Source: Streptomyces mobaraensis NBRC 13819 = DSM 40847
GTDB taxonomy: Bacteria; Actinomycetota; Actinomycetes; Streptomycetales; Streptomycetaceae
DNA: 64,000 nt
Assembly (NCBI RefSeq): GCF_017916255.1
Contig: NZ_CP072827.1
Location: forward strand, 3,931,501 to 3,995,500
Reading direction: 5' to 3'
How positions within the stretch are numbered: the first letter of the stretch is position 1; each line of letters starts with the position of its first letter. A program made the position numbers and the translations under genes. Shown one piece after another: positions 16,219 through 26,001 of the stretch. The notes below the pieces were generated by a model. That model was not told the origin of the DNA, did no database searches, and saw nothing but the letters and a program-made list of their open reading frames with translations.

Positions 16219-17889
16219 GTGCAGAGCACGATGCAGGACGTACCGCTGACCGTCACTCGGATACTGGTCCACGGGACCGTGATCCACGGGCGGGCGCAGA
16301 TCACGACCTGGACAGGGGACGGCACACCGCGCCGGCGGAGCTTCGCGGAGGCCGGGGCGCGGGCGACGCGGCTCGCGCACGCGCTGCGGGGACTGGGCGT
16401 CGCCGAGGACGACGTCGTCGGGACGCTGATGTGGAACAACGCCGAGCACGTCGAGGCGTACTTCGCGATCCCCGCCATGGGCGCCGTGCTGCACACGCTC
16501 AACCTGCGGCTGCCCCCCGAGCAGCTGGCCTGGATCGTCCGGCACGCGGCCGACCGCGTGGTGATCGTCGACGGTTCGCTACTGCCCCTGCTGGCGCCGC
16601 TCCTGCCGAAGCTCGACTGCGTCGAGCACGTGATCGTCTCCGGCCCCGGCGACCGCTCCGTCCTGGCGGACTGCCACGCCCGCGTGCACGACTACGAGGA
16701 ACTCCTCGCCGCGCAGACCGCCGACGCCTACCCCTGGCCCGAACTGGACGAACGCCGGGCCGCCGCGCTCTGCTACACCTCCGGGACGACGGGCGACCCC
16801 AAGGGCGTGGTCTACAGCCACCGGTCGCTCTACCTGCACTCGATGGAGATCAACTCGGCGGCGACGTTCGGGCTGAAGCAGGGGGAGATCTGTCTTCCGG
16901 TCGTCCCGATGTTCCATGTGAACGCTTGGGGGTTGCCGCACGCCGCCTTCATGGCGGGTACGTCGCTGCTGCTGCCCGACCGGTTCCTCCAGCCCGCACC
17001 GCTCGCCGAGATGATCGAACGCGAGCGGCCGACCCTGACCGCCGGGGTGCCGACCATATGGCAGGGCCTGCTGGCCGAACTCGACGCCCGCCCGCGTGAC
17101 ACGTCGTCCCTGGGGGCGGTGATCAGCGGTGGCGCGCCCTGTCCGCCGTCCCTGATGAAGGCGTTCGAGGAGCGGCACGGGTTGCGGGTGGTGCAGGCGT
17201 GGGGGATGACGGAGACGTCGCCCCTCGGCTCGATCGCCCACCCGCCGGCCGGCCTCACCCCCGAGGAGGAGTGGCCGTACCGCGTCACCCAGGGCCGTCT
17301 CCCCGCCTCGGTCGAGGCGCGGCTCGCCGGTCCGGACGGCGGCTTCCTGCCGTGGGACGGCACGTCGGCCGGCGAACTGGAGATCCGCGGGGCCTACATC
17401 GCCGGGGCGTACCACGGGGGCGCGGACGGCGAACCGACTCGTCCCGAGGACAAGTTCAGCCCCGACGGCTGGCTGCGCACCGGCGACGTCGGAACGATCA
17501 CTCCCGACGGCTACCTGACCCTCACCGACCGCGTGAAGGACGTCATCAAGTCGGGCGGCGAGTGGATCTCCTCCGTCGAGTTGGAGAACCACCTCATGGC
17601 CCACCCGGAGGTCGCCGAGGCGGCCGTCGTGGCCGTCCCCGACGAGAAGTGGGGCGAACGGCCGCTCGCGGTGGTGGTGCTGCGCGACGGTCACTCGGCG
17701 GAGTACGAGGCCCTGCGCGCGTTCCTCGGGGAGCGGGTGGCGCGCTGGCAGCTTCCGGAACGGTGGGTGCGGGTTCCGGCCGTGCCGAAGACGACGGTGG
17801 GGAAGTTCGACAAGAAGGCGCTGCGGCGGCAGTACGCGGAGGGGGAGCTGGAGGTGACGGTACTGCCGCCGGTGCGGGCGGGGGAGTGA
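16219..17889 (+). CDS. AMP-dependent acyl-CoA synthetase (medium/long-chain fatty acid ligase)
   Basis: GGGGAGG at 16206-16212 lies 6 nt before the GTG at 16219, so this start is preferred over the ATG at 16204. The 556-aa protein has the AMP-binding P-loop [11 protein letters not shown] at about 186-196, the WGMTETSP motif, [25 protein letters not shown], and the C-terminal KFDKKALR catalytic Lys region. The family activates fatty acids via acyl-adenylate to acyl-CoA. The gene is isolated, so the physiological substrate is unknown. Confidence 0.92.
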   Translation: MQSTMQDVPLTVTRILVHGTVIHGRAQITTWTGDGTPRRRSFAEAGARATRLAHALRGLGVAEDDVVGTLMWNNAEHVEAYFAIPAMGAVLHTLNLRLPPEQLAWIVRHAADRVVIVDGSLLPLLAPLLPKLDCVEHVIVSGPGDRSVLADCHARVHDYEELLAAQTADAYPWPELDERRAAALCYTSGTTGDPKGVVYSHRSLYLHSMEINSAATFGLKQGEICLPVVPMFHVNAWGLPHAAFMAGTSLLLPDRFLQPAPLAEMIERERPTLTAGVPTIWQGLLAELDARPRDTSSLGAVISGGAPCPPSLMKAFEERHGLRVVQAWGMTETSPLGSIAHPPAGLTPEEEWPYRVTQGRLPASVEARLAGPDGGFLPWDGTSAGELEIRGAYIAGAYHGGADGEPTRPEDKFSPDGWLRTGDVGTITPDGYLTLTDRVKDVIKSGGEWISSVELENHLMAHPEVAEAAVVAVPDEKWGERPLAVVVLRDGHSAEYEALRAFLGERVARWQLPERWVRVPAVPKTTVGKFDKKALRRQYAEGELEVTVLPPVRAGE

Positions 17890-18585
17890 GCGGATGCCGC
17901 TGTCGGGTTCCCGGGGTTCCCAGGGAGGGGCCTGGAGGGGGACCCGTCGGTGTCTTGTCCCGGGCGGCTCGCGACCAGTGTCTCGGCGGTGGCCCGGATC
18001 GCCCCCGTCCGGGGGCGGCGGCGCCTTGCCGGGCCGGTGACGGCGGTGGTCAGGATGCGCGACCGATCCTGATCGCCGCTATCCGCAGCAGCGGTAACGA
18101 CCCTGCTTCGCCGCGTACCGTCGGGTCGGGTCTCTGTGTGGGGCAGTTTCTGCGAGGTCGCGGTGCCTGGTCGGGTCTCTGTGCGGGGCCGCTTCCACGG
18201 GCCGGGGCGTCCTGTCGGGCCTCCCGCACGGGGGTGCTTCCGCGGGGCGGGGTGTCTGGTCGGGCCACTGAGCGGGGCTGTTTCCGCGAGGTCGCGGTGC
18301 CTGGTCGGGCCTCTGTGCGGGGCCGCTTCCACGGGCCGGGGGCGTCCCGTCGGGCCACCCGCACGGGAACGCTTCCGCAGGCTGCGGTGCCTGGCCGGGC
18401 CACTGCGCGGAAACGCTTCCGCAGGCCGGGGCGTCCGGCCGAGCCACCGGTAGGCAACAGCCGGTTCGGTGTCCCCCGCCCCCCTGCCGTCAGCGCTCCC
18501 GCCCGACCGCCGTCAGCGTCCGGCCCCCGACCGCTGTCAGCGCCACCACGCCCGACCGCTGTCGGCGCCCCACGCCGGACCGCCG
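17890..18585. other. gene-free interval filled by tandem repeats
   Basis: The interval holds a 45-bp minisatellite (18102-18455) and a second array of about 27 bp (18485-18600). No gene is supported; the open frames across it follow from a 45-bp unit being a multiple of three. Confidence 0.7.
18102..18455. repeat. 45-bp tandem repeat (minisatellite), about 8 copies
   Basis: Units recur with a 44-46 bp period, marked by G(C/T)TTC-C-x-CG at 18146, 18191, 18236, 18280, 18324, 18371 and 18415. A typical unit runs from GCTTCCACGGGCCGGGGCG through CTGGTCGGGCC to GCGGGG. Two subtypes alternate, which suggests duplication of a two-unit block. Confidence 0.85.
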
Positions 18586-18600
18586 TCAGCGCTCCCGCGC
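18485..18600. repeat. short tandem array, about 27-bp period
   Basis: GACCGC(C/T)GTC(A/G)GCG recurs four to five times and runs into the last codons of the MFS gene on the minus strand. Confidence 0.65.
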
Positions 18601-19848
18601 CACCAACGCCCCGCCGACCCAGCCCGCCACCGCGCACACCGCGGCGATCACGCACACGCCGTCCCAGCCCCAGTGCCCGAACGCCGGGCCGGCGAGCGCC
18701 GACGTGATCGCGCCGCTCGCGAACGAGCAGACGACGTAGGCGGTGTTGGCCGCGGAAGGCGTCGAGGTGGCGCCCAGGGCGCGGGTCTGGTTGGCCACCT
18801 GGCCGGCCGTGAAACCGGCGTGCAGCAGGATCGCGCCGGCGCACAGCGCCCACAGGTGCTCGCCGCCGAGCCAGAAGAGGGGAAGGGAGACGACCGCCGC
18901 CGCGTAGCCCGTGGCCATCACCCGGTGGGTGCCGAAGCGGTCGATCAGGGTGCCCGCGAGGGGCGAGGCCGCGGCCGAGGTGAGGCCGAAGAGGCCGAAC
19001 AGGCCGGCCGTCGCCGTGGACATGGCGTACGCGCCGTGCTCGTCCGTCAGCAGCAGGACGAGCGTCGTCCACAGCGCGCTCCAGGTGCCGAACACGCCGG
19101 CCTGCCGGACGCACGCCGCCCGCAGGGCCGGCGAGGAGACCATCAGGCCGGGCAGCCCGGCGATGACCCGGAGCGGGTGGGACCGCCGGATGGGACGCGT
19201 CTCGGGCGGGAGCACGGCCGCCGTCAGCACGCCGATGGCCAGGGTGAGCACGGCCGCGCCGAAGAAGACCGGCCGCCAGCCGTACGCCTGGCCGGCCAGG
19301 CCGCCGAGCACCCGGGCCGCGACGCTGCCCGCGAACAGGCCGGTCACCACGGCCCCGACGTGCCGGCCCCGGCGTTCGGCCGGCGCTCGCTCGGCGACCA
19401 GGGGGACGAGCAGCTGCGGGACGACCGTGGCCGCGCACGCCACGAGGACGGCCGCCGCCAGCGCGGGCGTACCGCGCATCAGCCCCGCCGCCGCGACCGC
19501 CACGGCCGCCACGGTGGAGAGCATCCACACCAGCCGTCGCCGGTCGGCGGTGTCGCCGAGCGGGGCGAACAGCAGCAGGCCGACGGCGTAACCGAGTTGG
19601 CCGACCGACGCCACCCAGCCCACGGAGGAGGAGGGGACGCCGAAGTCCTTGGCGATCAGACCGAGGAGCGGGGTCGCCAGGTAGATGTTCGCGGCCGTGA
19701 TGGCCGTACATACGGAGATGACGGTCAGGAGGAGGCCGGTCCGCGGGCCTTTCCCGCCGGCGCCGGGGAGAGAAGTGAGGGCGGTGGTGGCGGCCGGAGC
19801 CGACGTGGGCTGGGAGGTCGTGGCGGATGTGGCGGGTGTGGCGGTCAT
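18586..19848 (-). CDS. MFS transporter (12-span, arabinose-efflux/Bcr-like)
   Basis: The protein has about 12 hydrophobic segments and the cytoplasmic-loop motif GDTADRRR between spans 2 and 3. The start is uncertain: the ATG at 19848 has a GGGGAG site 11 nt upstream, while the ATG at 19881 has none. It is divergent from a TetR-family gene, and two matching palindromes lie between them, so it is almost certainly a regulated exporter of a small toxic compound. The Thr/Ala/Ser-rich N-terminal extension is outside the membrane. Confidence 0.88.
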   Translation of the reverse strand: MTATPATSATTSQPTSAPAATTALTSLPGAGGKGPRTGLLLTVISVCTAITAANIYLATPLLGLIAKDFGVPSSSVGWVASVGQLGYAVGLLLFAPLGDTADRRRLVWMLSTVAAVAVAAAGLMRGTPALAAAVLVACAATVVPQLLVPLVAERAPAERRGRHVGAVVTGLFAGSVAARVLGGLAGQAYGWRPVFFGAAVLTLAIGVLTAAVLPPETRPIRRSHPLRVIAGLPGLMVSSPALRAACVRQAGVFGTWSALWTTLVLLLTDEHGAYAMSTATAGLFGLFGLTSAAASPLAGTLIDRFGTHRVMATGYAAAVVSLPLFWLGGEHLWALCAGAILLHAGFTAGQVANQTRALGATSTPSAANTAYVVCSFASGAITSALAGPAFGHWGWDGVCVIAAVCAVAGWVGGALVARER

Positions 19849-19897
19849 CGCGGGAGGTGCTCCCCACTTTCGGTAGGACATCGCGTCGCGCGCTAGC

Positions 19898-19913
19898 AAC
19901 CAACTGGTTGGTT
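19898..19913. promoter_or_regulatory. TetR-type operator, copy 1
   Basis: AACCAACTGGTTGGTT: arms AACCAAC/GTTGGTT around a two-base centre. It matches the copy at 19946-19961 in 14 of 16 positions, with centres 48 bp apart, and lies before the MFS gene. Confidence 0.78.
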
Positions 19914-19945
19914 GAAGATATTCCCGACAGTGCCCCACCCTTGTC

Positions 19946-19961
19946 AACCAATTAGTTGGTT
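19946..19961. promoter_or_regulatory. TetR-type operator, copy 2
   Basis: AACCAATTAGTTGGTT lies 12 bp before the ATG of the TetR gene, as expected for autoregulation. Confidence 0.78.
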
Positions 19962-19973
19962 ACTCTGGGTGGC

Positions 19974-20552
19974 ATGGCAGGAGTAAGGGACCCCGAGGCC
20001 ACCAAGGCCCGTATCTTCGAGGCGGCCACCGCCGAGTTCGCCGCGCACGGCATCGCCGGCGCCCGGGTGGACCGCATCGCCCGCGAGGCCAAGGCCAACA
20101 AACAGCTCATCTACGCCTATTTCGGCAACAAGGCGGAACTGTTCTCACAGGTCTTGGAGGCCCGGCTGACCCAGCTCGCCGCCGAAGTCCCCGTGGACGC
20201 CGAGGAGGTCGACACCTGGATCGACCGCCTGATGGACTACCACGCCGCCCACCCCGAGCTGATCCGCCTGATCTACTGGGAGGGTCTGGAGTACGGCACC
20301 GACACCTTCCCGCACGAGGACGAGCGCAAACGGCACTACGACCGCAAGGTCGCCGTCTTCGCCGAGGCCCAGCGCAAGGGCGTCATCAGCTCCGAGATCC
20401 CGCCCGCCGACCTGCTGTTCATGCTGATCGCCCTGGTCTCCTGGTCCACCGTGCAGCCGCAGATGCGCCGCGTCCTGACCGGTGACACGGACGAGGACCG
20501 CGCCCGCCTCCGCGCCTCGGTACGGGCCGCCGCGCGGCGCATCGTGAGCTGA
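19974..20552 (+). CDS. TetR-family transcriptional repressor of the adjacent MFS exporter
   Basis: The 192-aa protein has an N-terminal helix-turn-helix (IFEAATAEFAAHGIAGARVDRIAREAKANKQLIYAYFGNKAELF, about residues 13-56) followed by an all-helical ligand domain. The ATG at 19974 lacks a clear Shine-Dalgarno site and sits close behind the operator, so a nearly leaderless transcript is possible. The divergent MFS partner and twin palindromes make local repression with drug-induced release the likely role; the ligand is unknown. Confidence 0.92.
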   Translation: MAGVRDPEATKARIFEAATAEFAAHGIAGARVDRIAREAKANKQLIYAYFGNKAELFSQVLEARLTQLAAEVPVDAEEVDTWIDRLMDYHAAHPELIRLIYWEGLEYGTDTFPHEDERKRHYDRKVAVFAEAQRKGVISSEIPPADLLFMLIALVSWSTVQPQMRRVLTGDTDEDRARLRASVRAAARRIVS

Positions 20553-20564
20553 AGGCCGCGCGCC

Positions 20565-23500
20565 TCACCCCGGGTTGGTGCCGATCTTCGTGAGGAGGTC
20601 CACGATCCGGCTCTGCACCTCGGCGCTGGTCGAACGCTCGGCGAGGAAGAGAACCGTCTCGCCGGAGGCCAGCCGGGGGAGTTGGGCCGGGTCGATCCCG
20701 GCCGAGGTGTAGACGACCAGGGGCGTCCGGTTCAGGAGCCCCTGCGCCCGCAGCCAGTCCAGGATTCCGGCCCGGCGGCGGCGCACCTGCATGAGGTCCA
20801 TCACCACCAGGTTGGGACGGATCTGCTGGGCCAGCGCCACGGCCTCCGCGTCCGTGGCGGCACAGGCCACCTGGACGCCGCGCCGCTCCAGCGTCGCGGT
20901 GAGGGCGTTGGCGATCGGCTCGTGCTCCTCGACGAGCAGCACCCGGGCCGGGTGCATCTCGCTGTCGCGCGGCGCCAGCGCCTTGAGGAGGACGGCCGGG
21001 TCGGCACCGTAGGCCGCCTCCCGCGTGGCCTGTCCGAGACCGGCGGTGACCAGCACCGGAACCCCGGCCGCCACCGCCGCCTGACGCAGCGCCTGGAGGG
21101 CGGTGCGGGTGATCGGACCGGTGAGCGGATCGACGAACAGCGCGGCCGGGTAGGCCGCCATCTGCGCGTCGACCTCCTCGCGCGAGTGCACGATCACCGG
21201 CCGGTAGCCGCGCTCGGTCAGGGCCTGCCGGGTGGACGTGTCCGGGGCCGGCCAGACGAGGAGGCGGCGCGGGTTGTCGAGCGGCTCGGGCGGCAACTCG
21301 TCGTCCACCGGCGGCGGAACGGGCTCGCCGGGGTTGATCTCGACGGCGCCGTTGGGGCCGTCCAGCGGCTCCGGGCCCTCGGCGCCCTCGTCCGGCGCCC
21401 CTATGGCGAAGGCACGGCCTTCCGGCGCGGCGGCGGGCGGCCGGGCGCCGAGCGGACCGGGGCGGTCGGTGCCGGGGCCGGGCCCGAGCGGACCGCCCAT
21501 GGGGCCGGGGCGCGGGGCGGCGACGGGCGCCTGCGCGCCCCGCTCACCGGCGTTCTCGGCAGGGTTGCCCAGTTTGCGCCGCCGCCCGGAACCGGCCGAC
21601 GCGCTCGGGGTGCCGCCGGGCGGAGTCTCCCCGCCCTGCTGGGCGTAGGGCGCGCCCTGCCCGAGCGTGCGCACGCTGATCGCCCGGGCGACGTCACCGG
21701 AGCCCGGCAGCGCCGACGCGCCCGGTTCCTCGGCGAGCGCCCGGCGCGCACGCCGGCGCCCGGTGGGCGGCACGCCGGCCGAACCGTCCGGATCCGCGAC
21801 GGCATGGGGGACGTCCTGCCCGGCCGGCGTGGCGGGACCGGCGATCCCGGGCGTGGCGGACGGCGGCACCGGCGAACCGGGCTGCCCGGCCGCTCCCTCG
21901 GGACTGCCGGGGCCGAGGGGAGTGTCGGAACCTGTGGGGCCGACGGGGCTGTGGTGGCCGCCGGGGCCGACGGGGATGGCCGTCCGGCCCGCTTCGGGCT
22001 GCCCGGCATCGGCAAGGCCGGCGCGCTCAGGACCTCCGGCATGGCCAACGTGACCGACGTGGTCGGTGTGCCCGGCATGCCCGACGTGGGCGGGGTGTCC
22101 GGACTGGCCGGTCTGATCGGCGGGCGTGGTCTGACCGACGGGCCCGACTCCGGTACCGCCCGCACCCGCGAGGCCCACGCCGGGCCGGCCCGCACTGGGC
22201 TGGCCGATACCGGCCTGGTCCATACCGGCCTGCTTCATACCGGCCTGCTCCGCACTGGCCCGATCCGCACCGGCCTGACCGGCCTCGACCGGGCCGGAGT
22301 GCCCCGACGCGGCGGGCGGAGCGGCGGGCCCGACGGGCCGGGCGGGGCTCATCGGCCCTGCGGCACCCATCGGCCCGGCGGCACCCATCGGCCCGGCGGC
22401 GCCCATCGGCCCGGCGGCGCCCATCGGCCCGGCGGGGCTCATCGGCCCGGCGGCGCCCACAGGCCGCGCGGCGACGGGCGCGCCCGGCTGCCCGGCCGGC
22501 AGCGGCACAGAGCCGTCAGGCCCGGCCGCCGCGCCGTTGCCCGCGCCGTCGCCCACGCCACTGCCGACACCGCCGCCTACGCCGCCGCCGACACCGTCGA
22601 CCCCGTGGCCGTGACCGGAAACGCCGCGGTCGCCGCCTTCGCGCCCGGGACCGCCATGCCCGGATCCGCCATGCACGGCACTTCCCTGCCCGGATCCGCC
22701 GTGCCCGGATCCGCCGTGCCCAAGCACCGCCGGATCCATCGGTCCGCCCTCAGCGGCCCCGCCGCCGAGCGGTCCGCCCTGCGCCGGTACCGGCCGCCCC
22801 TGGACGGGTTCGGCACCCGCGCCGGGGGCCGGCTTGCGGTCGGCTTCGGCCGGCGGCAGAGCGAACGCGGCGCGCGGAACGTCGGGTTCGGCGTCGGCCT
22901 GGCCCGGGATCGGCCGCTCGGGCGCCTCGGCGAGAGCGCGCCGGGCACGACGCCCGGTGGGCGCGGCGACGGCCTCGGCGGCCGAGTCGGGTCCGCGGTC
23001 CGCCTCGGCGGGCGGCAGCGCGAAGGCCGTGCGCCGGGTGTCCGCGCCCATGGCCTCCGCCGGTTCGGCCGCGGCGGCCTCCCGCCGGGCCCTGCGCCCG
23101 GTCGGCTGCGCGGGCGCGGCCACCTGCGGCGGTACGAGCCCGGTGCCCGGCGCCGCGGGGTCGGGGCCGCGGCCGTGGCGGTTGGCCCGGACCCGCTCGG
23201 CGCCGGCCGCCTCCTCCTCGTCGGGGCGTGCCGGACCGCGCCGGCGTCCGGTCGGCTGGGCGGGCACGGGTGCGCCGGGTACGGAACCGGGGTGCTGCGC
23301 CGCGCCCCCCGGACCGTCGACGGCGGACGGCGTGGGGCCGAGAGGCACCGCGGCGTTCGGAACAGCGGGCTGCGCGGCGCCGGAGGCACCCGTGCCGGGA
23401 GCGTCCCCGGAAGACGAACTACCTTGCCGTGCCTGCGGAACCGGGTACGCCGGATGCGCTCCGGCGACCGGGTGCGACAGATGCGGTGACGGATGGGGCG

Positions 23501-25640
23501 AAGGGGAAGCCTGCGGCCGAGGAGCCGGCTGGTTCGGCTGCGCCGCCTGGTTCTGAAGAGGTGCTCCAACCGGGCGCACCGCGGCGTTCGGCACATGCGA
23601 GACGGCCGGACCACCGGGAGGCGTACCTCCGGCCGGCCCGGCGTCATCGGCGCCCCTGGCAGCCCCGGAGCCCCCGGCACCCGCGGCAGGAACCGCCACC
23701 CCGGCGGCACCCGCCGGCCCTACCGCACCTCCGGAACCCCCAGGCCCCCGCGACGCTTGAGAGCCCTCACCCCCGGCAACACCACCGGAAGCCCCAGGAC
23801 CACGAGACCCACCAGGACCCGCGGAACCTGCGGAGCCCTCACCCCCGCCAACTCCCGCAGAGACACCAGAAGCACCAGAAGCACCAGAAAGAGCACCAGA
23901 AGCGCCAGAAAGAGCAGCAGAGGCGGCAGAAGTGCCGGAAGCGCCCGAAGTGCCAGACGCAGCACCAGTCACAGAGCCCCCGGCCGTCCCAACCCCCGGA
24001 TCCGCGGCCACCCCGCTAGCACCGCCGGCCCCAACCGTCCCCCGAGCCACGGCCGTCTCTACCGATCCCGACTCCGACCCGGATCCCGACCCCGACCGCT
24101 GCCCCGGCATCGGCATGATCGTCGTCCCGCTGCCGATGCTCGGCGGCGAGTCCGGCCGGTCGGACGGGGAGACGGGCCCGGCCTCCGCCGAGACCGGCAC
24201 CTCCAAGACGTACGCCTTCCCGCCCCCGCTGCCCGGCACGTCGTGGGTCTGGAGGACGCCGCCGTGCCGCTGGACGATGCCGCGCACGATGGGTCCGTGG
24301 ACCGGGTCGCCGCCGGGGTGCGGGCCGCGCACCTCGATCCGGACGGCCGTGTCCCGCTTCGCGGCCGCGACGACGATCGTCGAGTCGCCGGACGGCGCCG
24401 TGCCGGCGGCGGCCTCGCCCGTCGCGTCCACGCCCGCGACGTCCGCGATCAGATGGGTGAGCGCCCGGGCGAACCACTCCGCGTCGATCTCGGCCTCTAT
24501 GGCCGGCGCGTGCACCGCGAACTGCGCACGGCCGGGACCGATCAGCTCGACGGCGCCCTCGACGCCGGCGGCCACGACCTCGTCCAGGGCGGTCGCGACC
24601 CGCTCCAGCCGCCCCTCGCCCGCCTCCAGCCGCTGGTAGGCGAGCACGCTCTCGACCAGCCGGGCCATCCGCCCGTAACCGGCGGCGAGGTGGTGCAGGA
24701 TCTGGTTGGCCTCGGGCCACAACTGCCCGGCCGGATCGGCGGCCAGCGTGCCGAGCTCGCCGCGCAGCCGCTCCAGCGGCCCGTGCAGCGAGCCATCGAG
24801 CACAGCCACCAACTGCGCGTGCCGTGCGGCCAGCGCGTCGTACGGACGGCGGTCGGTGAACGTCATCACCGCGCCGACCAGCTGGTCGCCGTCACGCACC
24901 GGCGCCGTCGTCAGATCGACGGCCACCGCGCGCCCGTCCTTCGCCCACAGCACCTGTCCCCGCACCCGGTGTTTGCGACCGGAACGCAGCGTGTCGGCGA
25001 TCGGCGATTCCTCGAACGGGAACGGCGTGCCGTCCGCGCGCGAGTGGTGGATCAGCGGGTGGAGTTCGCGTCCGCCCAGGTCGCTGGCGCGGTAGCCGAG
25101 GATCTGCGCGGCGGAGGGGTTGACGAGGACGACCTTCCCCGCCGTGTCCACGCCGACCACGCCCTCGGCCGCCGCGCGCAGGATCATCTCCGTCTGGCGC
25201 TGCTGGCGGGCGAGTTCGGCCTCGGTGTCGATCGTGCCGGTCAGATCGCGGACGACGAGCATCAGCAGCTCGTCGCCGGTGTACGGGCCCTGTTCTGCGT
25301 ACGGGGTGCGGCTGTCGGGAAGGTTGGCGCTGGTCACCTCGACGGGGAACTGGGTGCCGTCGGTCCGCCGGGCGATCATGCGCGTCGGCTTGGTGCGCCC
25401 ACCGTTCGTCCGGTCCTCGGGCAGCCGCATCGAGCCGGGGATGCGGCGCGAGTCGAACGCCGGCAGCAGGTCGAGCAGACCGCGTCCGACCAGCCCGGTG
25501 CCGGGCACCTCGAACGTCTCCAGCGCGATGTGATTGGCGTTGACGACCGTGCCGTTGCAGTTGACGAGCAACAGCGCGTCGGGCAGGGCGTCGAGTATGG
25601 CTGCGAGGCGAGCAGCGCCTCGGGATGGCCTGCTGCTCAC
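20565..25640 (-). CDS. very large PAS / degenerate histidine-kinase / receiver protein, 1691 aa
   Basis: The GTG at 25640 follows AGGGAGGAA. Residues about 1-140 and 150-270 are PAS domains. A region at 285-480 resembles a dimerisation and ATPase core (SLHGPLERLRGEL; late GSGGGKAYVLEV), but the Asn of the N box is not recognisable. About 900 residues of Gly/Ala/Pro/Ser-rich low complexity follow. Two receiver-like domains end the protein; the last has LLVEEHE, the phospho-acceptor-like VVMDL and VVYTSAG, but no clear Lys. It is predicted to be cytoplasmic. It could be a scaffold or a pseudokinase-type signalling hub. The TetR gene ends 12 bp away in convergent orientation. Confidence 0.8.
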   Translation of the reverse strand: MSSRPSRGAARLAAILDALPDALLLVNCNGTVVNANHIALETFEVPGTGLVGRGLLDLLPAFDSRRIPGSMRLPEDRTNGGRTKPTRMIARRTDGTQFPVEVTSANLPDSRTPYAEQGPYTGDELLMLVVRDLTGTIDTEAELARQQRQTEMILRAAAEGVVGVDTAGKVVLVNPSAAQILGYRASDLGGRELHPLIHHSRADGTPFPFEESPIADTLRSGRKHRVRGQVLWAKDGRAVAVDLTTAPVRDGDQLVGAVMTFTDRRPYDALAARHAQLVAVLDGSLHGPLERLRGELGTLAADPAGQLWPEANQILHHLAAGYGRMARLVESVLAYQRLEAGEGRLERVATALDEVVAAGVEGAVELIGPGRAQFAVHAPAIEAEIDAEWFARALTHLIADVAGVDATGEAAAGTAPSGDSTIVVAAAKRDTAVRIEVRGPHPGGDPVHGPIVRGIVQRHGGVLQTHDVPGSGGGKAYVLEVPVSAEAGPVSPSDRPDSPPSIGSGTTIMPMPGQRSGSGSGSESGSVETAVARGTVGAGGASGVAADPGVGTAGGSVTGAASGTSGASGTSAASAALSGASGALSGASGASGVSAGVGGGEGSAGSAGPGGSRGPGASGGVAGGEGSQASRGPGGSGGAVGPAGAAGVAVPAAGAGGSGAARGADDAGPAGGTPPGGPAVSHVPNAAVRPVGAPLQNQAAQPNQPAPRPQASPSPHPSPHLSHPVAGAHPAYPVPQARQGSSSSGDAPGTGASGAAQPAVPNAAVPLGPTPSAVDGPGGAAQHPGSVPGAPVPAQPTGRRRGPARPDEEEAAGAERVRANRHGRGPDPAAPGTGLVPPQVAAPAQPTGRRARREAAAAEPAEAMGADTRRTAFALPPAEADRGPDSAAEAVAAPTGRRARRALAEAPERPIPGQADAEPDVPRAAFALPPAEADRKPAPGAGAEPVQGRPVPAQGGPLGGGAAEGGPMDPAVLGHGGSGHGGSGQGSAVHGGSGHGGPGREGGDRGVSGHGHGVDGVGGGVGGGVGSGVGDGAGNGAAAGPDGSVPLPAGQPGAPVAARPVGAAGPMSPAGPMGAAGPMGAAGPMGAAGPMGAAGPMSPARPVGPAAPPAASGHSGPVEAGQAGADRASAEQAGMKQAGMDQAGIGQPSAGRPGVGLAGAGGTGVGPVGQTTPADQTGQSGHPAHVGHAGHTDHVGHVGHAGGPERAGLADAGQPEAGRTAIPVGPGGHHSPVGPTGSDTPLGPGSPEGAAGQPGSPVPPSATPGIAGPATPAGQDVPHAVADPDGSAGVPPTGRRRARRALAEEPGASALPGSGDVARAISVRTLGQGAPYAQQGGETPPGGTPSASAGSGRRRKLGNPAENAGERGAQAPVAAPRPGPMGGPLGPGPGTDRPGPLGARPPAAAPEGRAFAIGAPDEGAEGPEPLDGPNGAVEINPGEPVPPPVDDELPPEPLDNPRRLLVWPAPDTSTRQALTERGYRPVIVHSREEVDAQMAAYPAALFVDPLTGPITRTALQALRQAAVAAGVPVLVTAGLGQATREAAYGADPAVLLKALAPRDSEMHPARVLLVEEHEPIANALTATLERRGVQVACAATDAEAVALAQQIRPNLVVMDLMQVRRRRAGILDWLRAQGLLNRTPLVVYTSAGIDPAQLPRLASGETVLFLAERSTSAEVQSRIVDLLTKIGTNPG
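22348..22460. repeat. 18-bp tandem repeat inside the giant signalling gene
   Basis: About six copies of GGCCCGGCGGCACCCATC-like units encode the GPMGAA hexapeptide on the minus strand, within the low-complexity linker. Copy number could vary between strains without a frameshift. Confidence 0.85.
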
Positions 25641-26001
25641 TGCGACGCTTCCTCCCTGTTACCGCACGGTGCGACCCGCGGGACGGGGGGCACCCCCAGC
25701 GACGGCTGGGGGAGTTCCGCCGCCCCTGCGGCGTGTTGCTGGGGGGAAGTCTACGGGCTGTGGAGTCCGGCGCGACGGCGGTCGAGGGGTGCGGCGACCC
25801 CTGCCGTGCGGCGTCAGGGAAGGGCGGTGTGTCGTCCGGGGGGTTGGGCGGAAGGAATGGTTCCGCAGAGAGCCGAGGTCGGAGGCCGGTGAGGGGCGGA
25901 GTGACGGCCGGTGACGACGGAAGTGGTCGTCAACGGTCGTGGGCAGTCGGAAAAATCCCGAAGCGGGACAGAGTCGGGCCGATCCGGACAAGGAAGCCCG
26001 G
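25641..26001. other. intergenic region carrying a GC hairpin
   Basis: No gene is supported. It contains the promoter of the leftward giant gene and the hairpin at 25693-25712. Confidence 0.6.
25693..25712. promoter_or_regulatory. perfect 8-bp hairpin upstream of the giant signalling gene
   Basis: CCCCCAGC-GACG-GCTGGGGG forms a GC stem with a tetraloop, about 55 bp upstream of the GTG start. Similar CCCCCAGC...GCTGGGGG hairpins are, as far as I recall, a dispersed repeat family in Streptomyces intergenic DNA. Confidence 0.55.

Noticed and set aside
18102..18455. CRISPR array
   Set aside because: The repeats are contiguous and diverged with no unique spacers, and no cas genes are nearby.
20682..23489. 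A 935-codon plus-strand open frame
   Set aside because: It is an antisense artefact of the GC-rich low-complexity region of the giant minus-strand gene; it has no domain or ribosome site.
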